Of a stretch of 64,000 bases of DNA, positions 1-11,856 are shown in pieces. Every line of letters starts with the position of its first letter. The first letter of the stretch is position 1. The position numbers and the translations under genes were made by a program. This DNA comes from Glycine soja (lineage: Eukaryota; Streptophyta; Magnoliopsida; Fabales; Fabaceae). The stretch spans positions 36,408,150-36,472,149 of the forward strand of contig NC_041019.1 in NCBI RefSeq assembly GCF_004193775.1, in the 5' to 3' direction. The notes beneath the pieces were generated by a model, which saw nothing but the letters and a program-made list of their open reading frames with translations, made no database searches and was not told where the DNA came from.

Positions 1-43
1 ATCTCTATGATTTCTTAGTCACTGTTTGCACTCTATTGATTCT

Positions 44-590
44 CTATTCAAGATCCATTAACCCCTCAATCAATTGCCTTGATTCATTTTTCCCATTTCC
101 ATCTCGATAGTCTTCCTCCAAAGCCTCCATCTCTTGGGTCAACAGTGTCTTGAGAAGGATTTCCAAATTGAACAGTTTTGAAAGGAGAAAATTCAGGTGC
201 AACATCAGCATCATTACCATTTGTATTTGCTTTTGATACATGAGGTCCATGATGACAGAGTAGCTTTAGACTGCTTTTTTGCCAAGTAATATTGTTTGCA
301 ATTTTTTAAAGTAATTTTCGATATGCAGTAATTTTTCAATGCAATAGCTTTGGTGCCACACAATGCAATTACACAATCTAAAACTTCTTGATGCATTCCA
401 AATTGCATATCCACTCTCTATGTGGTAGGTACTTTTTTATAATACATTGTTGCAAACAAGCATCGGAATACTCATGCATATAACAACCAAAACTATTTTC
501 ATTTATCCAAATTACTCTCACATGGTAACTAAGTTACCTTTTTTGGATTAAAAGACCTAAACTTACCAACAAATTGAACATGATTAAGGG
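44..590 (-). pseudogene. PMD-like (plant mobile domain) gene fragment, left arm of P1
   Basis: Read on the minus strand, this stretch gives disjoint pieces of one protein: a segment with GCYMHEYFDACLQQ and KKYLPHREW, then MHQEVLDCVIA, then a piece related to KANTNGNDADVAPEFSP in sister copies. The last piece resembles the C-terminal tail of plant mobile domain (aminotransferase-like) proteins, a family with both host (MAIN/MAIL) and transposon-borne members. Frames change repeatedly and no continuous reading frame survives, so it is a pseudogene. The assignment rests on remembered family features and needs a profile search. Its mirror copy lies in the right arm of the same palindrome. Confidence 0.5.
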
Positions 591-2027
591 TGCCAATGAA
601 AATTGCCCATAGTAGAGTCAAGGGAAAATCTCACACCGTCAATTTTCAATTGATTAAGCTTGTTCCACCTAAATAGCATAGGTTCTTCATTGGTAATCAG
701 CCAAGGCTATGGTTGCTAATTTGTTAATCTCTCCCACACCCAAGTTTGGACCAAGTAGTAAAAGGGTGACCAAAGAGTTAACTACAATTCAAATTCTTCT
801 TTACCAGTCAAACAAACTATTGTTTTCTTCGATAGACCAAAATCATTTTATATGTTGGATAAAAATGTTGGTCACAAAGATGATTCTCTCCAGCAAGATG
901 AACAACAATAAGGAAAACAAACTTTCTCACCAAGCCTCTAGGAGAGAAGCCAATCATTGCCAAGCAAGTTGCAAGGGATGTTTCATGCTCAATTTCACTC
1001 CCACTATTGACAAAAATCCATCCATGCTAATGTTTATATAAACCCCACTCTTTTTACTCCTTGGAGATTGTTGTTGTCCTGTTCTATGTATCAATTTCTT
1101 CTCCACCTTCATCATTTCCTAGCTTTGAAATGGGGTCAAGACAGGATCACCAACAGTTGCAAAACCCTCCAACACCATCACATCCTCCAAGGTGACATTT
1201 TTCTCACCCTAGGAGCACAAAAAGGTATTTGTCTAAGGACACAACTTCTCAGCAACCCAAAACACATGTTTTCAACCCAAGTGCTTCATAGTAAAAAATG
1301 AAAACATGTGTTTTGGGGTTGTTGAGAAGTGGTGTCCTGAGACAAATACCTTTTTGTTACCATAAGGTGAGAAAAAAACACCTTAGAGGATTTGATGGTG
1401 TTGGAGAATTTTCCAATAGTTCATGATCCCGTCTTCACCCCATTTCAAAGCTAGGAAATGATAAAAGTGGAGAAGAAATTGATACATACAATAGGAAAAC
1501 AAACTACAAGGAATAAAAAGGATGGGGTTTATACATTAGCAAGGGTGGATATTCGTCGATAATGGGAATGAAATGGAGCATGAAACATTCCTTGCAACTT
1601 GGTTAGTAGAGATTGATTTCTCTCCCAATGGCTTGGTGAGCAAGTTTGTTTTCCTTGATGTAGATAATCAGCTTTGCGACCAATATTTTAAGCCAACATA
1701 TAAAATGATTTAGGTCTGTTGAAGAAAACAATGGTTAGTTTGGCGGATGATAAGAGGTAACTCTTTGGTCACCCTTTTACTACTTGGTTCATATTTTGTT
1801 ATGGGAGAGATTCTCAAATTTGCAACCACAGCCTAGGTTGATCAACCATGAAAAACCTATGCTATGTGGGTGGCACAAGCTTCATCCCTTGAAAATTGAG
1901 GGTAGGAGATTTGCCCTGGATTCAGCTAGGGACTACTTTCCTTAGCACCCTTATGTTCAATACGTTTGATAAATAATTTTTTTTTTTTTTGCTATATGCA
2001 TGAGAGTTTCAATGCTAGTTGTCACAC

Positions 2028-2032
2028 AAATG
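2028..2032. repeat. Target site duplication AAATG (left) of the 2033-10476 element
   Basis: AAATG sits immediately before the TGTGACACC start of the left LTR and is repeated directly after the right LTR at 10477-10481. Joining the flanks at one AAATG restores the uninterrupted sequence CACACAAATGTATTAC, which is seen in the sister units near 15940 and 33500. Confidence 0.9.
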
Positions 2033-4686
2033 TGTGACACCCTCTACCACTCACATATATTTTAATAAAGGAATAAAAATGTAAATATTAATTAAAAGTA
2101 TTTTTAAAATATTTTTAAATACAAGCCTTTCAAATGGGAAAAAGGCTCACATTCACTTTCTTCTACATCATATTCAAACTTGTCCAAATAAATAATAAAG
2201 TCATCTCGGCTCAAAGAAGGCCATCTAAGTTTCATACAATTAATATAGAACTCATATCCTAATGTCACATCCTATCAGAGCATGGTGTTTCCGTGTCCTC
2301 TAGCATGAGGTTCTTCATAGTCATCCACCTATTCATCTGCTCCCCCGAACACAAAGTTCAAGATCATCACAGGATCCAAACACAAACAACAAACCGGGAG
2401 TGAGTTATCACATTTCTAACTACTAGAGAGAAACAACACAACATATAGTAGCCAAATATAATTTACTTAGCATATCTCACACTATTTCATCACTTTGTCA
2501 TTCATCAATCACACTTTTCAATCATCAATCACAATACACAGGAATCACACACTCCGATCAAGACATAATAACACATCAATTTCATAATAAATAATTAGCA
2601 TGCGTATGCAACAGTTATGCTAAGACTCAAGCCTATATGCAATGTGGTACCATGTTAGTGAAAAACCTCGTCGGGCACCTAGGAGTACATGACAAGACAA
2701 ACCACACAATAGTAAGTCAAGTCACTCTCACTAGGTAATATCATAGGGAGACCAGTCAGGGTCACAGTGTTTTGCGAGAATGCTCCAACCATATGGGATC
2801 AACATAGGCTTAAAGGAGCACTCAAACCGTGTGACCCCCAAGGCCTACACTCCGAAGAGTCCGTCAAGGCCTCTCCCTCCTGATTCAGGTCCAACCCAGA
2901 AAACATTTTAGCACACAAACTCTATCTATGAACTGTACAAAACACACGACTCCTCAATTGTTCTCAAAATAATTTTAACTCGTCGCCTTTTAAGGGTCTT
3001 ATCATTAACTCGTCGCCCTTAAAGGGAATTAACATTAACTCGTCGCCCAAAAAGGGTCTTAGCATCAACTCGTCGCCCTAAAAGGGACTTAACATCAACT
3101 CGTCGCCCTAAAAGGGACGTAGCATTAACTCATCGCCCTTGAAGGGACTTATGATCGTGTGATTGTACAATTCATAGTTCACAACTCAATACACATATAT
3201 ATCTCAATCATATACATACTCAATTTATCACATACACTTAATCCCATTCACAATGGTATAATCTCAATTTAACATGTTATCACACCTCATGAATCATATA
3301 CACTTTACCTATGAACTATGCAATGCACACATCTACTCAATTGTTTTCAAAATCATTTTAACTCGTCGGGTTCCCACAGTGGATCCCATCACAATACTTG
3401 TCGCCCTTAAAGGGTCTTACAATTGTGTGATTGCACAGTTCATAGTTCACAACTCAATACACACATCTCATCTCAATACACATGTATTTCATCATTCGTC
3501 ACATGTTCAATTTATCACATACTCACAGTTTGAATCATCATTTCATAACCTCAACATAACAATTTATACAAAAGATTTTATGACAACATGGAATGTAAAA
3601 CCTCTGAAATAGTTCCTCACATTTGTATCAAAATCAATTAATCAAAATCATGGGTTAATACAAAGACATCAAGAGCACTCAAGTTTATCAATCAATTCTC
3701 ATCAGGACATCAATTGGTACATAGAACACAATAATATTGTATTCATAATCATAAAGAAAAATTATAATTCAATAAACATCCCAAAATAAACCCAAATTTA
3801 GTTCTCTAAGGATCCCTACACATGTTCATTCTAACCCCCAATTGCGATAAACTCATCCCTTACCTCTGAGCGGACTCACGTGTCTTCAGCTAGCGGTAGT
3901 AACATCTCTAGTGGTTCCCTGAGATTCCTTCAGTTATTCCTCCGACTGCTCCCATAGAATTCCCAAACGTCAGAGAGACGGAGAAGAGATTGAAACCTCC
4001 ACTTATACTGTCTTCATGCGATTCCTTTTTCTCCCTCTACGAATATATATCTCAAATATCCCAACGGTGAAAGTGTGCACAATTAAATTTCGAATAGCAT
4101 ATCCAAATTTCATGAAAATCCAACGGTAAACGAAATCGGAATCGTAGTTTTACTGAGACAGTTTTGGGTTTCTGCGGGAAAATAAAAGGCTAAAATGCGA
4201 ATTGTTTTCCTCTAAGCTCAGACGTAATATCGAAATACCCAACGGTTAAAACTCTCAGAATTGGGTTGCGAACGTGGTGCTCAAACTTCACGATGATCCA
4301 ACGGTGAATGAGCCCGAGATCGTCATTTTTCTAAGACAGGTTTGGTGGGCTGCGGGAAAAAGAAAGGGTTTTGAGAGGAGAAGGGGAAAAACAAAAATGA
4401 GGCCAAAAAGAGGCACCTGACTTACCATAACTATTTATACCTAGGGTACTCAGCCTATTATTTGCTCTATATTTATTTATTTATTTTATAAAAACAAACA
4501 CTTTTTTATTTCCTATCAAACAAATAAATGAAATACCCTATTTTATTTTCTCTCAAATCATTATTTTAATTAATAATTATATCTCCTTATTTATTTATTT
4601 ATAAAATCTCATCATTTTTCTAAAACTTTATTTATTTATAAATAACAGTCCTTTTTAATCTAGATTAAAAAAATTGGGATGTTACA
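2033..4686 (-). repeat. LTR (3' LTR with respect to element orientation)
   Basis: The 2654-bp long terminal repeat begins TGTGACACCC and ends GATGTTACA on the plus strand. It aligns almost base for base with 7820-10476, with scattered substitutions and very small indels, suggesting a fairly recent insertion. The inner third contains a six-unit 30-bp minisatellite. A reading frame of about 110 codons inside it (3274-3612) is conserved only because the LTRs are duplicates. Confidence 0.9.
2977..3156. repeat. 30-bp minisatellite in LTR, six units
   Basis: Six consecutive units begin AACTCGTCGCCC at 2977, 3007, 3037, 3067, 3097 and 3127. Each contains a short inverted pair of the type CCCTTAAAGGG or CCCTAAAAGGG. 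A degenerate relative occurs near 3359. The same array is in the partner LTR at 8763-8942. Confidence 0.92.
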
Positions 4687-4700
4687 ATTCCACCCCTCTT
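4687..4700 (-). other. Polypurine tract of the LARD-like element
   Basis: On the minus strand the sequence AAGAGGGGTGGAAT directly precedes the TGTAACATCCC start of the downstream LTR. This is the expected position and composition for the plus-strand priming site of reverse transcription. Confidence 0.7.
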
Positions 4701-7700
4701 AAAAGAAGTTTCGTCCCCGAAACTTTGCTGAAATATCGAGAAAAGATATTACCCATATAGTTTTCAATATCAAGTTGTCTGCTTTGTTGAAACACTTATC
4801 GGTGACTTCGATCATAAGAGTTTTCTACACTTGACGGTAAATCTGGTGATCCTCGTTCCCTCAATGATAGTTTTTCATGAGCAAAGTTGTGTTGCAAGAG
4901 TAACATCTCAACCATAATAGAATGTGAATGACATACTATTTGGAGTATAATAATATCATAGGAGACGCTAATGACAATTTGAAATGAAAAAACAAACACA
5001 AGAAGACACGACTGATCACATGGTCGACTCTTTTTCGAACATCGGACGTTTCAAAAAAAATAATGAGTTTCGACTCTTTTAACTACCCTCGAATCTATCC
5101 CTCTTCCCTAAGCACAATCTTCCTTACTTAGGTATACTTGACTCATAACTCTCACTTAGGTCCAAGAATTGTAACGATTCAACTCTAAGGTTGCCTACCT
5201 GATACTAACTGGGTGCTAATTAGATAAGCAATACAGATTACTCCCTACTTCTGTAAGTTTGTTCACCTTAAGGTAATCTTCACACATATATACCCATGTC
5301 ACCCTATAACTTTGTACTTGAACTTGAGGTTTTGATTGTTGTTTACAATATCTAACTCTATAACTAGGACACTAGTCATATCATCGGTTTCCTATACAAG
5401 CTCTAACTACTAAGCTAGTTCTAATGTTTAAAACTAAACTCACAACAAGATTCTTGAGAATTTTACCCATCTCTTTTATCTCGGATTCAACTCCAAAGAT
5501 CCTCACAATGTATCAAACTAACGGTAATGTCTCCCAAAATATTATGGTGAACCCCATGGTTACCTATTCTAACTCACATATAGGATAAATCTTTTCATAA
5601 GTCTTAAGTTGTCAAGAAACATTGATCACTATTTGTCCTCCTACAAGCACTCCTCTAAACTTAAAAATTATTTCAAATATTTTACTACTCCAATAAGGAC
5701 CTACGCGGCTAAGATAGCACTCAACAATTTACAGTGGTCAGCTTCTCTATGAACTTATGGCTTACTCCTTATAAGGATCTCACTCAAAAACTAAAACTTA
5801 CTTGAGTCATCTCCAGCAAGCATTAAGGTTAATCCAATGAGTCCTAAAATAACCTTTTGGTTCGACTACTAGTTAAGAGCATTTCATCTTAATCTTAGGT
5901 TTCCTCTCATCTCAAAATAACTTCTGCCCAAGAAGAATTTGTAGTTATCTTTCACCTAGACGTAGCATACTCTAAGGGTCATCTTCATCTAACTAAAATG
6001 CACAACAAAACTCTTAGCTCGGAACATGATGCCCAAGGGTCTATAACAACCTTATAATGCACATCATAGTTCAACTTAACTGAAAACATACTAAACACTA
6101 ATCATCAAAACCACAACAAGAGCTAACTCAGGGTGAGAGATCCTGTCACGCATTCCACGAACACACATGGACATCAATCATATTATGACATGATTAGGTA
6201 CACATAGAGGTCACAATAGGTACTAAGCTATTTCTTAAAGCATCCACAAACTTTTTCCATATTAAGGTACAAAGAACTAATATTTATCTTGCTAATCATA
6301 CAACTATCATCAATAATCTTTTAGGTCACCTACCTTACGCAAGAACACTCACTCTTGAATCCTTCTATGCTTAACAATTAATGTCTTACTAACTACCTTA
6401 CTCTCTTCTTAAGGTTCCACATTAAACCTCTTAACTATACTTCATAACTTTTCCAACTACACTATGTTCTCCAACAACTCTACACTAGATATTTCCCACA
6501 AACTACGGTTACAAGTTTCTATGGGTACTACACTTATAAGATTCTCAATCCTGCACTTAGGTGGTAACTAAGCATATCCTCAAGGAACACAGGTACACAT
6601 CTTACTAAGTTTGACTTTCGTCTATAGGTAACAATGATCATGTCTACTCAAGTATTTCCTCTAAAAACATCATAACGTGATTGTCAAAGGCGAAGTATCT
6701 CTTTATTCGTATTAGAAGTAACAACAAGAAAGATTATCAAGCAGTTTAACTAGACATGATTGGAAGATGAGCAGCCAATAATAAGATGAACACTTGATTG
6801 ATTAGGAGACAATAATTTTAAATCAAGAATGATCACTCATCTAGAATCAACAGTAGATACTCCAAATGAATTCTAGAAACGAAAACATAATCACAGTGTA
6901 CGCACATATGGAGACATCAACTATCACTTGATTGTGACAGAAACATCAATAATCCAATATTTGATGTAGGCTCATAACAAAACAATGAATTATACTCAAG
7001 CTTGCAAGTGAAATCAAATTACTCGACTTAAGTACGCAACACAAAGAATAGTTTACTCTAGAATCAGAAGGTATGGTCAAAAGAGTATTCTATATGAAAT
7101 ATATCTCGATACGAGTCCTCGAACTATATAGAGTATCAACATTGCTAAGAACAAGAAATCACGAACAACCATACTATCTATGCAATTAAGGCAAAACACC
7201 ATACTACTAACATACCTAGAATTATAAGGTTCTTATAATAAGTATACAACGTACATATAAGAAGTATGAATTTAATAGTTAATAAGGATGTATTAAAGAA
7301 TCACAAACTTCAACTACTGCATTCACGACTACACACAAAATAAAGTGAGTTAAGTAGTCATGCGTTTACACATCAAGAAAGACATACTCATCCAAGACAT
7401 ATATATGGTTCAAAAGGTTTTCACAACACTAATCCACACATCAAGATAGAAATAAGTTTATTAACAACATACACGTAAGAAGATAAAGGCTCATTAAAGC
7501 ATTATCCATCAGTATCAAGACTTCTTGCATCACCTAACGGCTTGCCATAATGTCGAACCGCACTTCACAAATTATAGAGATGGCCAGTCTCATAACTCAT
7601 GACTCAACAGTGGATTTATGGTATAGCAAACATTAAGGATGCAAGGCACATAGAACTATTTTTTTTTAAGTCTCATTCGATCATGCAAAGGAAAATAAAT

Positions 7701-7800
7701 TAATAATTCAAGCATGTTCATCAAAACTAGTCATAAGTAACCATACAGAGTGCACACCAGAATATGATAAGCACATAACACACTGGCCGAAAGGTTCGAC
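4701..7800 (-). other. Non-coding interior of the LARD-like element
   Basis: About 3.1 kb of AT-rich sequence has stops in all frames and no stretch resembling gag, protease, reverse transcriptase, RNase H or integrase. Near 4701-4730 the minus strand keeps a short pol-end-like motif (GGGGACGAAAC). The longest open frame (4796-4999, minus, 67 codons) has no recognisable feature. I see no gene here. Confidence 0.7.
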
Positions 7801-7814
7801 CTACTCTGATACCA
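7801..7814 (-). other. Primer binding site of the LARD-like element
   Basis: The minus strand reads TGGTATCAGAGTAG five bases after the end of the LTR. The first eleven bases match the canonical initiator tRNA-Met primer site of plant LTR retrotransposons. This fixes the element's orientation as minus. Confidence 0.88.
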
Positions 7815-7819
7815 CTAAA

Positions 7820-10476
7820 TGTGACACCCTCTACCCCTCACATATATATTAATAAAGGAATAAAAATTCAAATATTAATTAAAATTATTTTTAAAACATT
7901 TTTAAATACAAGCCTTTCAAATGGGTAAAAGGCTCACATTCACTTTATTCTACATCATATTCAAACTTGTCCAAATAAATAATAAAGTCATCTCGGCTCA
8001 AAGAAGGCCATCTAAGTTTCATACCATTAATATAGAACCTATATCCTAATGTCACATCCTATCAGAGCGTGGTGTTCCCGTGTCTCTAGCATGAGGTTCT
8101 TCATAGTCATCCACCTATTCATCTGCTCCCCCGAACACAAAGTTCAAGATCATCACAGGATACAAACACAAACAACAAACCGGGAGTGAGTTATCACATT
8201 TCTAACTACTAGAGAGAAACAACACAACATATAGTAGCCAAATACAATTTACTTAGCATATCTCACACTATTTCATCACTTTGTCATTCATCAATCACAC
8301 TTTTCAATCATCAATCACAATACACAGGAATCACACACTCCGATCAAGACATAATAACACATCAATTTCATAATAAATAATTAGCATGCGTATGCAACAG
8401 TTATGCTAAGACTCAAGCCTATATGCAATGTGGTACCATGTTAGTGAAAAACCTCGTCGGGCACCTAGGAGTACATGACAAGACAAACCACACAATAGTA
8501 AGTCAAGTCACTCTCACTAGGTAATATCATAGGGAGACCAGTCAGGGTCACAGTGTTTTGCGAGAATGCTCCAACCATATAGGATCAACATAGGCTTAAC
8601 GGAGCACTCAAACAGTGTGATCCCCAAGGCCTACACTCCGAAGAGTCCGTCAAGGCCTCTCCCTCCTGATTCAGGTCCAACCCAGAAAAAATTTTAGCAC
8701 ACAAACTCTATCTATGAACTGTACAAAACACACGACTCCTCAATTGTTCTCAAAATAATTTTAACTCGTCGCCTTTTAAGGGTCTTATCATTAACTCGTC
8801 GCCCTTAAAGGGACTTAACATTAACTCGTCGCCCAAAAAGGGACTTAGCATCAACTCATCGCCCTAAAAGGGACTTAACATCAACTCGTCGCCCTAAAAG
8901 GGACGTAGCATTAACTCGTCGCCCTTGAAGGGACTTATGATCGTGTGATTGTACAATTCATAGTTCACAACTCAATACACATATATATCTCAATCATATA
9001 CATACTCAATTTATCACATACACTTAATCCCATTCACAATGGTATAATCTCAATTTAACATGTTATCACACCTCATGAATCATATACACTTTACCTATGA
9101 ACTATGCAATACACACATCTACTCAATTGTTTTCAAAATCATTTTAACTCGTCGGGTTCCCACAGTGGATCCCATCACAATACTTGTCGCCCTTAAAGGG
9201 TCTTACAATTGTGTGATTGCACAGTTCATAGTTCACAACTCAATGCACACATCTCATCTCAATACACATGTATTTCATCATTCGTCACATGTTCAATTTA
9301 TCACATACTCACAGTTTGAATCATCATTTCATAACCTCAACATAACAATTTATACAAAAGATTTTATCACAACATGGAATGTAAAACCTCTGAAATAGTT
9401 CCTCACAATTGTATCAAAATCAATTAATCAAAATCATGGGTTAATACAAAGACATCAAGAGCACTCAAGTTTATCAATCAATTCTCATCAGGACATCAAT
9501 TGGTACATAGAACACAATAATATTGTATTCATAATCATAAAGAAAAATTATAATTCAATAAACATCCCAAAATAAACCCAAATTTAGTTCTCTAAGGATC
9601 CCTACACATGTTCATTCTAACCCACAATTGCGATAAACTCATCCCTTACCTCTGAGCGGACTCACGTGTCTTCAGCTAGCGATAGTAACATCTCTAGCGG
9701 TTCCCTGAGATTCCTTCAGATATTTCTCCGACTTCTCCGATAGAATTGCCAAACGTCTGAGAGACGGAGAAGAGATTGAAACCTCCACTTGTACTGTCTT
9801 CATGCGATTCCTTTTTCTCCCTCCACGAATATATATCTAGAAAATCCCGATGGTGCAAGTGTGCGCAATTGAATTTCGAACAACATATCCAAATTTCATG
9901 AAAATCCAACGGTTAACGAAACCGGGATCGTAGTTTTACCGAGACAGTTTTGGGTTTCTGCGTGAAAATAAAAGGCTACAATGTGAAGGGTTTTGCTCTA
10001 AGCTCAGACATAATATCAAAGTTCCCAACGGTAAAATTGCTCGGAATTGGGTTGCGAACGTGGTGCTCAAATTTCACGACGATCCAACGGTGAATGAGCC
10101 CGAGATCGTCGTTTTTCTAAGACAAGTTTGGTGGGCTGCGGGAAAAAGAAAGAGTTTTGAGAGAAGAAGGGGAAAAACGAAAATGAGGCCAAAAAGAGGC
10201 ACCTGATTTAACATAACTATTTATACCTAGGGTACTCAGCCTATTATTTGCTCTATATTTATTTATTTATTTATTTTATAAAAACAAACTCTTTTTTATT
10301 TTCTATCAAACAAATAAATGAAATACCCTATTTTATTTTCTCTCAAATCATTATTTTAATCAATAATTATATCTCCTTAATTATTTATTTATAAAATCTC
10401 ATCATTTTTCTAAAACTTTATTTATTTATAAATAACAATCCTTTTTAATCTAGATTAAAAAAATTGGGATGTTACA
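7820..10476 (-). repeat. LTR (5' LTR with respect to element orientation)
   Basis: This 2657-bp partner of the left LTR has the same TGTGACACCC start and GATGTTACA end. It contains the second copy of the 30-bp minisatellite at 8763-8942. It lies next to the primer binding site, so it is the transcription-initiating LTR of the minus-strand element. Confidence 0.9.
8763..8942. repeat. 30-bp minisatellite, second LTR copy
   Basis: Six 30-bp units beginning AACTCGTCGCC or AACTCATCGCC correspond unit by unit to 2977-3156. Unit number has not changed between the two LTRs since insertion. Confidence 0.9.
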
Positions 10477-10481
10477 AAATG
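10477..10481. repeat. Target site duplication AAATG (right)
   Basis: Right-hand copy of the 5-bp duplication that flanks the LARD-like element. Palindrome P1 resumes immediately after it. Confidence 0.9.
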
Positions 10482-10633
10482 TATTACACAAAAGTACCTA
10501 TCACATAAAGAGTGGCTATGCAATTTAGAATGCATCAAGAAGTTTTAGATTGTGTGGCTACATTCTTTGGAACCAAAGGCATTGCATGGAAAAATTACTA
10601 CATACCCATATCTAACGGGAATTTCTATTTTCT
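10482..10633 (+). pseudogene. PMD-like fragment, remainder of right arm of P1
   Basis: This segment continues the right arm interrupted at 2032. It reads RMHQEVLDCVATFFGTKG and WKNYYIPIS-like peptides, matching the right-arm PMD remnants at 15975 and 33540. It stops at about 10633, where the sequence switches to the SCPL-intron part of the CACTA unit. That marks a deletion of the end of P plus all of R and G and the front of K in unit 1. Confidence 0.55.
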
Positions 10634-10874
10634 TGCAATCGTTTTTATTTAGTGTTCACTCTCATGACTAATACATGATAACTTAACGAAAGGTAAGGGT
10701 AATTTCTAGTGAATTTAGCTTTTAAATCTTATAGGCTGGTTTAGTCTTTATCTTTTGATTTTAACATGTATTAAAAGGAATAGAGAGAGATGAATTTCAT
10801 GATAATTTATGGAAATGAATGGAAGATAGTAGTTATTTCACACTTAAATTATAGGGATGCTGATTGTAATCCAG

Positions 10875-11095
10875 CATCTAATTTTTCTTGATGTCAAGAA
10901 TCAGAAACCAGAAGGTCAGGAAGTGAGTGCAGCAGGAGTAAACATTGATAATCACATGAATGAAGGCAGTGGCTGGATTAACTCAGCCTAACAATGCAAA
11001 GCCTATTGATGATTTCAGTTTTTCCAAGGCTAAACCAAAAGATTCTTTGGACCCACAATTCAAACCGCCAGAAGCTTCACAACTAGTTTCTGTCT
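10875..11095 (+). pseudogene. Unrecognised exon-like segment in K1
   Basis: After an acceptor-like TGTAATCCAG, one frame stays open for about 38 codons (VKNQKPEGQEVSAAG, then NHMNEGSGW) and stops. A second frame then continues with NNAKPIDDFSFSKAKP and QFKPPEASQLVS. The amino-acid composition looks protein-like, and the switch suggests one small frameshift inside a captured exon. I do not recognise the parent gene. The equivalent in K3 (43290-43500) has an extra stop; the segment is absent from K2 and K4. Confidence 0.3.
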
Positions 11096-11395
11096 TCACT
11101 ATTTTATTCTTGTTTCGTTGCTCAAATTAAATGTATTGTTCTAATTTTTTAACATTGCTATTTTTCTTTGTAGGGGAAAACACACCCAACTCAATTTTTT
11201 CTGCTTTTGATGTCCACCCCAACCCAATTATGTGTGTTTAAGTTGTATTAACAGTGTGATTTGTTATATTTTGTGAAAACTGGGAATTTCATTCTGTGAT
11301 TGTCTGTTTCTGTACTGGGCTGGCTTTATTGCAGAAGCAAAGGAGACACTCTCTTGTTTTGTAACTGCCTTTTCTCTCACTCTGGTGTCTTACAG

Positions 11396-11856
11396 ATGAA
11401 AATGTATGTTTCTACCATTTTTCTTTGTTTTCAAAATTAATACACTAATTTCCATTGAACTTTCTCTTTTATATTGGGATATGATTGATGTTTAATAGCT
11501 TTGTCACAGTTTAGAGGGCAATGCTGGTGCACTCACAAATTTTGAGGTCCTTGATTTCTTTCGAGCTAAAGGATCTTCAAAGGATCCAACAAGAGTTATT
11601 GCCAAAGTAGCACAGTCTGAATACAAGGTTAGGTGTGGTTTTTCTAATAAATGGGAATACTTGTAAGTTTTATTGGTAGATGAATGTTCTGTATATCTAA
11701 CAGGTTTATGATTATTTGGTTGACACTGCTGCCTTTGTTCAAACAAGAGAGAGCATCAATGAGTTCTTGACAAGTGTTAAATAGTACGACCTGGCAAAAG
11801 CTGAGGCTCTGAACATATTAAACATTGGGCCAGCTGCTAATTTTGAACTATACCCA
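11396..11856 (+). pseudogene. RNA polymerase III subunit RPC9 pseudogene, K1 copy
   Basis: Three exons with introns kept. Exon 1 (11396-11403) is ATGAAAAT before GTATGT. Exon 2 (11510-11627) follows TTGTCACAG and reads ANFEVLDF-type sequence, here GALTNFEVLDFFRAKG and KDPTRVIAKVAQSEYK. Exon 3 (11704-11856) reads VYDYLVDTAAFVQTRESINE and later NILNIGPAA. This matches the N-terminal HRDC-like domain of RPC9 (CRCP), which pairs with RPC8 in the RNA polymerase III stalk. A TAG stop at 11782-11784 replaces the codon before YDLAKAEAL, and the C-terminal exons are not seen, so this is a truncated pseudogene. Retained introns show capture from genomic DNA, not from mRNA. Confidence 0.85.

Larger units (their letters stand above)
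1..2032. repeat. Palindrome copy P1 (left arm cut by window start; right arm interrupted)
   Basis: This is a large inverted repeat centred near 1287. The sequence running into the centre from the left (ending AACACATGTTTTCA at 1261-1274) reappears as its reverse complement from about 1299, separated by a loop of about 25 bp. Arm identity is highest near the centre and falls outward. Both arms carry PMD-like coding remnants reading away from the centre. The right arm is broken at 2032 by an LTR retrotransposon and resumes at 10482. The same palindrome recurs around 15193, 33030 and 48496. Confidence 0.85.
2033..10476 (-). mobile_element. Non-autonomous LTR retrotransposon (LARD-like, Ty3/gypsy-type ends)
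   Basis: This is a complete element of 8444 bp with two near-identical LTRs (2033-4686 and 7820-10476), TG...CA termini and a 5-bp AAATG target duplication. Orientation is minus: the tRNA-Met primer site TGGTATCAGAG is the complement of 7804-7814, just inside the right-hand LTR, and a purine-rich tract (AAGAGGGGTGGAAT on the minus strand) abuts the left-hand LTR. The minus-strand motif TTTCGGGGACGAAACTTC beside it resembles the pol end of plant Ty3/gypsy elements. The 3.1-kb interior holds no gag-pol reading frame, which fits a large retrotransposon derivative that depends on a partner element. It interrupts palindrome P1. Confidence 0.9.

Noticed and set aside
709..1041. 110-codon frame recurring at 14616 and 32417
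   Set aside because: It lies in the palindrome arm antisense to the PMD-like direction. It recurs because the palindrome is repeated, and shows no family resemblance.
2977..3156. Evenly spaced 30-bp repeats that could suggest a CRISPR-like array
   Set aside because: The repeats are contiguous with no spacers, lie in both LTRs of a plant retrotransposon, and are a minisatellite.
3274..3612. 112-codon frame repeated at 9060-9398
   Set aside because: It lies inside the LTR and runs opposite to the element. Its conservation follows from LTR identity and it has no domain.
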